Origin: UBA3496 sp964558115
GTDB taxonomy: Bacteria > UBA8248
Direction of reading: 5' to 3'
Assembly: GCA_964558115.1 (NCBI GenBank)
Contig: CAZLCI010000018.1
Span: forward strand, 1-33,286
Length of the DNA stretch: 33,286 nucleotides
Below, piece by piece: positions 26,031 to 31,907 of the stretch (positions are counted from its first letter, which is position 1; each line of letters starts with the position of its first letter). The notes below the pieces were generated by a model. That model saw only the letters and a program-made list of their open reading frames with translations, had not been told where the DNA came from and searched no databases. The position numbers and the translations under genes are program-made.

Positions 26031-26420
26031 ATGGCAAAAGTGTTAAGTGTGAAAAATCTTCCTGTAGATCAAAAATATGAGCCAGGGTTTAATCTCACGT
26101 TTGGTATTACGGATGATACTACTGGTATAGAGACTGCAACGTTGGTGAGGACCAATTTTCCTCCTGATACAGTTAGTAAACCGCATTATCACGAAAATGG
26201 AGATTTGATGTGGTATCATATGTCTGGACCAAAAGCTATTTGGAATATAGGGAAAGAAAAAATAGAACATGTGACCGAGCCAGGTGACTTTATTTTTATA
26301 CCCAGAGGTGAAATTCATAATACAGTGAATAACAGTAAGACAGAGTCTGTTGAAGGAATTGGGGGTTACGGTGGATGTGCTAACCCTTATAAAAGTGGAA
26401 AGATTTTTGTAGAGATTTAG
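26031..26420 (+). CDS. Cupin-domain protein
   Basis: A 129-residue single-domain cupin. Motif 1 includes PHYHENGDLMWYHMSG and motif 2 PGDFIFIPRGEIHNTVN, providing a likely metal site from the two His and the Glu/His pair. Single-domain cupins include dioxygenases, isomerases and sugar or metabolite binders; nothing visible here selects one. AAAGGAGG lies before ATG. It is the last gene of the run that began at 18622 and ends just before a perfect 18-bp hairpin. Confidence 0.8.
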   Translation: MAKVLSVKNLPVDQKYEPGFNLTFGITDDTTGIETATLVRTNFPPDTVSKPHYHENGDLMWYHMSGPKAIWNIGKEKIEHVTEPGDFIFIPRGEIHNTVNNSKTESVEGIGGYGGCANPYKSGKIFVEI

Positions 26421-26424
26421 ATTT

Positions 26425-26468
26425 TTTAATAACAGTGGCGGTTATAAATGACCGCCACTGTTATTAAA
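26425..26468. terminator. Perfect 18-bp bidirectional hairpin terminator
   Basis: Arms 26425-26442 and 26451-26468 are exact reverse complements of 18 bases, with an 8-base loop and a GC-rich upper stem. It lies between the convergent cupin and peroxiredoxin genes, so it probably ends transcription from both sides and insulates the eight-gene run. Confidence 0.85.
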
Positions 26469-26478
26469 TCTTATAATT

Positions 26479-27150
26479 TTAGCTTTTTGAAGAATCTGGT
26501 TGAGGGACAATGCGAATATAGGGTAATGGAGTTTTCCAGCCTTCAGGGTATTTTTCTTTAGCTTCATCATCAGAAACCGCAGGAAGAATAATGACATCAT
26601 CCCCCTGTTGCCAGTTTACTGGTGTAGCAACTTGTTCTTTAGCAGTTAATTGACATGAATCAAGAAGACGAAGAATTTCATGAAAATTTCTGCCCGTGCT
26701 CATAGGATAAGTTAGAGTTGCTTTAACTTTTTTGTCTGGCCCTATCAAAAAAACTGAGCGTGCAGTTGCATTATCTGCTGCAGTCCTACCTTCTGAAGAA
26801 TTTCCATCCTCTGCAGGTAGCATGTCAAAAGCTTTCACGACATCTAGTCCTGGATCTCCCACCAAAGGATAACTTACTGAGTGTCCCTGTGAATTTTCAA
26901 TATCTTTAGACCATTTTTCATGATCAGATACTCCGTCCACACTAATCCCAAGAATTTTACAATTTCTTTTTTCAAATTCATTTTTAAGTCCAGCCATAAA
27001 GCCTAACTCTGTTGTACAAACAGGAGTGAAATCTTTTGGATGAGAGAATAGGATTACCCATCCGTCACCAATCCATTCATGAAAATTAATAGTTCCTTGC
27101 GTACTTTCAGCAGTAAAATTTGGTGCTTCATCGTTAATTCTTAAAGTCAT
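26479..27150 (-). CDS. 1-Cys peroxiredoxin (Prx6 type)
   Basis: A 223-residue peroxiredoxin that reduces peroxides with its peroxidatic Cys45 in DFTPVCTTELGF, the signature of the Prx6 (1-Cys) group. The extended C-terminal domain (QLTAKEQVATPVNWQQGDDVIILP, then KYPEGWKTPLPYIRIV) is also typical. The active residue is an ordinary Cys (TGT/C codon), not selenocysteine. The start has AGGAGG 7 bases before ATG. It is transcribed divergently from the Grd-like module with only about 100 bases between the starts. Grd selenoproteins are oxygen-sensitive in clostridia, so peroxide defence next to them is meaningful but unproven. Confidence 0.93.
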   Translation of the reverse strand: MTLRINDEAPNFTAESTQGTINFHEWIGDGWVILFSHPKDFTPVCTTELGFMAGLKNEFEKRNCKILGISVDGVSDHEKWSKDIENSQGHSVSYPLVGDPGLDVVKAFDMLPAEDGNSSEGRTAADNATARSVFLIGPDKKVKATLTYPMSTGRNFHEILRLLDSCQLTAKEQVATPVNWQQGDDVIILPAVSDDEAKEKYPEGWKTPLPYIRIVPQPDSSKS

Positions 27151-27251
27151 TATTTTTCCTCCTAAAAAACTAACTTGTTAATTATTTTTTATCCAATAGT
27201 AATTTTTTATTATTAGTTTTTTTTTAGGAATAATTCCATTACACTGGTTTT

Positions 27252-28688
27252 ATGTCAAATGAGTCAAAAGCATATATTCATTCAGCATCCAATATTCTTG
27301 TTCATGTCCCTGAACTCGTGCGCTACGGTTCGAAGTGTCATCGAGAAATTGAAGATTCTGAAGAGAGTTTCCTGCCTGAACTTTACAAGAGCCTCCGGAA
27401 CTTTGAGCAGGTAGTTTGTTATCCTCCCAATCAATCCTTCATAGGTAATTTGAAACCTGAGGAACTAGATAAAAAATTGAAACCTTGGTTTGAAAATCCA
27501 TTTAAAGGATCGTCTGAAGAGGGTGCTTTTGGTGAAATTTTAGATCAATCAGCTTTTTATATGCTTCTAAAATCTGCAGATGATTTTGAACTTTTTTTAT
27601 TGGATTCTGATTTTATTAGTTCAAACGATAATTGTAGTAATACAGCCAAAAAAATTTTTAATGAAAAGTTTTTAGGTAAAGGAAGTGTAATTAATGAAAT
27701 TGCAGAGAATATTCAATTAAAAGGTTTTTTGCCTATTGAAAATCAAGGAAAACTCGTAGGGTGCTTTCGTTCAGATCATGAAAAAGACGAGTCTTTAGAT
27801 GCTAGGATTTTATTGGAAAATTTATCCGCGAAAGCAAGCGGTGCGTTTGCTCTAAATCGACTGCTTTTGCAAGAATCAATTGATCCTTTGTCCGTTGAAT
27901 ATATTATTAGTTGTTCAGAGGAGGCAATAGGTGACCGTTATAATCGTGGGGGAGGCAATTTGGCCAAAGCAATTGGAGAAATGGTAGGTTGTAAGAGTGC
28001 AGTTGGAATGGATGTAAAAGCTTTTTGTGCAGCACCAGTTTATGCACTTATTCATGCTGCATCATTGATCCAATCTAGGGTCGTAAAAAATGTTGTAGTT
28101 GTAGGTGGAGGTTCTTTGGCTAAATTAGGGATGAAAGCACAATTCCATATCGAAAAAAAGATGCCTATACTTGAAGATCTATTAGGAGGGGTAGCATTCT
28201 TTTTATCTTCTGAAGGTTCTGAGGGAACTCCTTATGTAAATTTAGAAATAGTTGGACATCATCCTATAGGGAGTGCTTCCTCACCACAAGAAATGATTGA
28301 ATCATTAGTTTATAAGCCTCTAGATAAAGCAAATCTCTCTGTTTTTGATATTGATAAATTTTGTGTCGAACTTCATAATCCTGAGATAACTGTTCCTGCA
28401 GGTGCAGGTGATGTTCCTTTAGTCAATTATAGGACTATAGCTGCTCTTGCTGTTATGAAAGAAAAGTTGGCAAAAGAAGAGATTCAAGATTTTATTCTCG
28501 AAAAAGGAATGCCCGGATTTTCTCCAACTCAGGGTCATATTCCTGCGGGTGTCCCCTATCTTGGATATGCTATTAGGGCATTGAAAGAAGGTTTAATCAA
28601 AAGATCTATGGTTGTCGCGAAGGGAAGTTTGTTTCTTGGTCGAATGACGAGGAGTGCAGATGGTGTGTCTGTTGTTGTACAGGTTTAG
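27252..28688 (+). CDS. grdC: GrdC-like protein (reductase complex component C, KAS III-like subunit)
   Basis: A 478-residue homologue of GrdC, the subunit of glycine reductase protein C that takes the two-carbon unit from the GrdA selenoether. The N-terminal part shares the ILVHVPELVRYG opening, FEQVVCYPPNQSFIGNLKPEEL and then KPWFENP with clostridial GrdC. The thiolase-like core has the probable acyl-carrying Cys259 in DVKAFCAAPVYAL and the GGGSLAKLGMK segment. It is a little shorter than clostridial GrdC. In clostridia GrdC works with GrdD to release acetyl phosphate; no GrdD follows here. The start ATG has no clear ribosome site, and the gene heads the module. Confidence 0.85.
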   Translation: MSNESKAYIHSASNILVHVPELVRYGSKCHREIEDSEESFLPELYKSLRNFEQVVCYPPNQSFIGNLKPEELDKKLKPWFENPFKGSSEEGAFGEILDQSAFYMLLKSADDFELFLLDSDFISSNDNCSNTAKKIFNEKFLGKGSVINEIAENIQLKGFLPIENQGKLVGCFRSDHEKDESLDARILLENLSAKASGAFALNRLLLQESIDPLSVEYIISCSEEAIGDRYNRGGGNLAKAIGEMVGCKSAVGMDVKAFCAAPVYALIHAASLIQSRVVKNVVVVGGGSLAKLGMKAQFHIEKKMPILEDLLGGVAFFLSSEGSEGTPYVNLEIVGHHPIGSASSPQEMIESLVYKPLDKANLSVFDIDKFCVELHNPEITVPAGAGDVPLVNYRTIAALAVMKEKLAKEEIQDFILEKGMPGFSPTQGHIPAGVPYLGYAIRALKEGLIKRSMVVAKGSLFLGRMTRSADGVSVVVQV

Positions 28689-28716
28689 ATTTTAAATTAA
28701 AAAAGGGAGTTTATGA

Positions 28717-29169
28717 ATGGATCATAGAAAGGTCATTATTGTTGGAGAAAGAGATGGTATTCCTGGGCCTACAATTGCAGAATGTCTTGAGGCTTCGGGC
28801 AGAGAAGTCGTCTTTCAGAAAACTGAATGTTTTGTTTGAACTTCTGCAGGAGCAATGGACCTAGAAAACCAAGCAACTATCAAAAAGCTTTCTGAGCAAT
28901 ATGGTTCAGAAAATTTAATGGTAGTTTTGGGAATGCCAACTGACGGATTAAAAATAGCGGTGGAAACTTTAACCAAAGGAGATCCAAGTTGGGCAGGGCC
29001 ATTAGCAGGAGTCTCGTTGGGGCTTCCTGTATACCATGTTCTTGAAGAAACGATTAGGAATTTAATACCTCCTGCAATCTACGAAGAGAAACTGAAGATG
29101 ATGGAAATAGTTTTGGATGTAGAAGAAATTGAGTCAAATTTATCGGAGATGAGAGCAGGTAATTCTTAA
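28717..29169 (+). CDS. grdA: GrdA selenoprotein (protein A), Sec at residue 41 (UGA at 28837-28839)
   Basis: A 150-residue GrdA when the in-frame UGA is read as Sec. The order is KVIIVGERDGIPGPTIAECL, then KTECFV-Sec-TSAGAMDLENQ, then GDPSWAGPLAGVSLGLPVYHV. The Cys38-x-x-Sec41 pair and the flanking T-S/A-A-G-A-M-D-L-E-N-Q are nearly identical to clostridial GrdA, where Sec44 forms a Se-carboxymethyl ether that is passed to protein C. The protein is small, acidic and cytosolic and must be recycled by thioredoxin. AAGGGAG precedes ATG 28717; the ATG at 28713 is closed by an early TAG. I could not draw a convincing SECIS hairpin after the UGA. Downstream, 21 bases lead to the GrdE-like gene. Confidence 0.95.
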
Positions 29170-29190
29170 AATTCTTTGGAGGGTAAACTA

Positions 29191-30468
29191 TTGCGTTTAG
29201 AAATGGGTTTGTTTCCTGTGGAAAATATTAAGGAAGGGAACGAGACTACTTTTTCTGATGGATTGTTGACGCTTAATTTTGATCAACTTCATGAAATGGC
29301 AATGGAGGGTCGTAAATTTGAGGATGTTAGTTTTCATATCGCACTTCCGGGAGATTCTATTAGAATCACAAATGTACTAGACGCGGTTGAGCCAATTCAT
29401 AAGATAAATGGAAATTCATCTGAATTCCCTGGTTTTTTAGGGCCTGCAAGAACCGCAGGAAGTGGTTTGACTCATAAACTTTCGGGTATGTGTGTTCTAA
29501 GTTCAACCTATTTTCTAGGTCCACAGACTGGTATTATGACGTGCCGTGAAGGTATCATTGATATGTCAGGACCAGGCACAAAATTTTGTACAAACTCAGA
29601 TACTTTAAATCTCGTGATTCGCTTTATCCCTCTTGTAAATTCTACGAATATTGAACATGACGATGCTGTAAGACTTGTAACTCTTCGTATTTCATCTTGG
29701 CTTGCAAGTTTGACAAAAGATATGTCTCCAAAAGAAACAAAAGTATACGAACTAACAGATGTTGATCCTTCACTTCCAAAAGTTGTTTATGTAGATCAAG
29801 TAATGCATCAAGCTCCTATGGTACAAACTTTTATGTATGGTAAAGATTTAGGAGACTCTCTACCTACTCTTATTCATCCAAATGAGATGTTAGATGGAGC
29901 AGTTGTTGGGGCAAATTACAAAACTTCCCAAAAAGTGCCAACCTATTTACATTGCAATAAGCCACTTATACATGAATTATATGGACGTCACGGAGTGGAT
30001 TTGAATTTTGTAGGAATGATTATCACTAGGGGACATAGAGATAATCAAGCATTGAAGGAACGATCTGCCCAGTATGTAGCGAAGCTTGCTAAAATACTTC
30101 GTGCTGATGGTGCGGTTTTGTCGTTTGAAGGTGGAGGAAACTCTTCTGTTGATTATTGGTTAACTGTTCAGGCTTTAGAACAAATGGATATTTCTGCTGT
30201 TCCAATTATTTACGAAGTTGGACGACCTGGAACTGAAGAATTTCCTTTAGTTTACCATGTTCCCGAAGCTGATTCGATTGTTAGTAAAGGTGCAAATGGT
30301 GATAAAGTAGACGCCCCTGCTATGGAAAAAGTAATTGGTTCCGAAAAGATATTTCTATATGGTGGACAAGAATTTGATGCATATGGAAATTTAAAGATAA
30401 CAAATTCAGATTATTATGCTACTGAATGGGCATTAGACATCAATGGTTTTGTTGGGAAGGATTTTTAA
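29191..30468 (+). CDS. grdE: GrdE-like component B proprotein without the pyruvoyl-forming Cys
   Basis: A 425-residue homologue of GrdE/GrdG/GrdI, the precursor cut into the alpha and beta subunits of component B. It opens MRLEMGLFPV and has GIIDMSGPGTKF, HPNEMLDGAVVGAN, VPTYLHCNKPLIHELYGRHG and LNFVGMIIT, all aligned with the clostridial family. In clostridia cleavage at an internal Cys (near residue 242) makes the pyruvoyl group that forms a Schiff base with the substrate amine; here the aligned residue is Tyr243 (A-N-Y-K-T-S). Ser246 or Cys255 are nearby but not aligned. TTG 29191 is the start, with GGAGGGT 6 bases upstream and the family M-R-L-E opening; an in-frame TTG at 29176 lies before that ribosome site. 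Confidence 0.85.
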   Translation: MRLEMGLFPVENIKEGNETTFSDGLLTLNFDQLHEMAMEGRKFEDVSFHIALPGDSIRITNVLDAVEPIHKINGNSSEFPGFLGPARTAGSGLTHKLSGMCVLSSTYFLGPQTGIMTCREGIIDMSGPGTKFCTNSDTLNLVIRFIPLVNSTNIEHDDAVRLVTLRISSWLASLTKDMSPKETKVYELTDVDPSLPKVVYVDQVMHQAPMVQTFMYGKDLGDSLPTLIHPNEMLDGAVVGANYKTSQKVPTYLHCNKPLIHELYGRHGVDLNFVGMIITRGHRDNQALKERSAQYVAKLAKILRADGAVLSFEGGGNSSVDYWLTVQALEQMDISAVPIIYEVGRPGTEEFPLVYHVPEADSIVSKGANGDKVDAPAMEKVIGSEKIFLYGGQEFDAYGNLKITNSDYYATEWALDINGFVGKDF

Positions 30469-30503
30469 TCCTTATTCAATTTCCAGTGGAGGCTTAGAAA
30501 ATT

Positions 30504-31820
30504 ATGACTGAAATTAGAATAGTACATTTTCTGAATCAATTTTTTGTGGGTTCGGGTGGGGAAGAGATGGCGGATGATCCACTCAATTTTCATGATAAAG
30601 AAATTGGACCGGGAGTTTTGTTAAATAAAATTTTAGGTTCAAATGGAAAGGTAGTTGGTACGATTTCATGTGGTGATAATTATTTTTTCAAAAACGAAAA
30701 TTCTATTTTTGAAAAAATAAACGAATATTTAAAAGAGATTAGCCCTGATCTCTTGATTGCAGGTCCTGCTTTTAATGCCGGTCGTTATGGACTCGCTTGC
30801 GCTAACTTATGTAAGAAAATTTCTGAAAAGAAGTTTTGTAAAGTTATTACAGGTATGTATAAAGAAAATCCAGGAGTCGATGTTGCAAAAGGGAGTGTTA
30901 TTACAGTTCAGACAGGACCATCTGCAGGAGATATGGAAAGTGCTTTAGATACGATTGTTAAAATTGGGTTCAAGCTTGTCTCTGGAGAAGAATTGAATTC
31001 TGCACAAGAAGAGGGATACTTCCCTTCAGGAGTTAGATATAATATCCAGCTCGATACTCCTGCTTCACCTAGGGCGGTTAATCTGCTGATTAAGAAAGTG
31101 AAGGGAGATCCTTTTGTGTCAGAACTTATTGTTCCAGTTTTGGATAAGGTGACCCCCCCAGAGCCTATTTCTGATTTAAAAAAAGCAGTTATTGCAATCG
31201 CATCTGAAGGAGGAATGGTTCCACCGGATAACCCACATAAGATACCTGGTTCCAGAACTAATAAATGGGGAATGTATTCATTTTCAGGAAAGAAGGATCT
31301 GGAAGAGGATTCATTTATTTCAATTCATGGTGGTTTTAATACAGTGTTTGTTAATGAGGACCCTGATCGGATTTTACCTCTAGATGCACTCCGAGTTTTT
31401 GAAGGAAGAGGTGAAATTGGAAAAGTGCACGAAGATTTTCTTAGCACATGCGGTAATGGAGGAGCTTTTGGACATATGCAAGAGATCGGTCAAGCTTGGG
31501 CGAATGAATTGAAAAAAGGGGGAGTTACCGGGGTGATTTTGCCTGCGACCTGAGGGACCGGAACACGTAGCGGAGCTGCGTTAGCAAAGGAACTTGAAAG
31601 AGAAAATATTCCTACTGCTCTTATTACTTGTCTGCCAGATGTAGCAAAAGATATAGGTGCAAATAGGATAGTGAATAATAAAGCTGGTCATTTTCATCAT
31701 CCTTTTGGTGAGCCAAGTATGACAAAAGAAGCAGAAGAGGCTTGGAGGTTAGGTGCGGTAAAAGTAGCACTTGAAGCTCTAAAAACACCTGTTGAAGCTC
31801 CTACTGTTTTCGAATACTAA
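30504..31820 (+). CDS. grdB: GrdB-like selenoprotein (component B gamma subunit), Sec at residue 350 (UGA at 31551-31553)
   Basis: The gene gives 438 residues when UGA is read as Sec. The N-terminus (IRIVHFLNQFFVGSGGEEMADD) and GPAFNAGRYGLACANLCK are typical of GrdB/GrdF/GrdH. The active site reads GVILPAT-Sec-GTGTRSGAALAKELE and the C-terminus ends ANRIVNNKAG...PTVFEY, as in the family. Sec350 is the same number as in the Eubacterium acidaminophilum protein. However, the Sec-G-T-C-T-R-C motif of clostridial GrdB is Sec-G-T-G-T-R-S here, so both Cys are lost. A SECIS-like hairpin is present (31565-31581). The substrate of GrdB-like proteins depends on this subunit (glycine, sarcosine, betaine); it cannot be read here. 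GGAGG lies 11 bases before ATG. Confidence 0.92.
31565..31581 (+). promoter_or_regulatory. Candidate bacterial SECIS hairpin of the GrdB-like gene
   Basis: ACGTAGC (31565-31571) pairs with GCTGCGT (31575-31581) as 7 bp with one G-U, closing a GGA loop. The loop begins 19 bases after the UGA. Distance and G-rich loop fit the known bacterial SECIS pattern well. Confidence 0.65.
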
Positions 31821-31907
31821 TTCGTTCGATTTAGGTTCATTTTTTTGTTTTTGAGCGGTATAAAGTTTGAACGCAAAATCATATTTTAGATTTTTCGGAG
31901 TGAAGAG

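Noticed and set aside
28840..28880. SECIS hairpin directly after the grdA UGA
   Set aside because: Only 3-4 bp stems (for example TGC/GCA around AGGA) can be drawn and they begin too close to the UGA; the call rests on the protein signature instead.
27252..31820. D-proline reductase (Prd) module
   Set aside because: A true GrdA and a GrdC homologue are present, which Prd systems do not use, and the GrdB-like Sec lies near the C-terminus in the Sec-G-T context.
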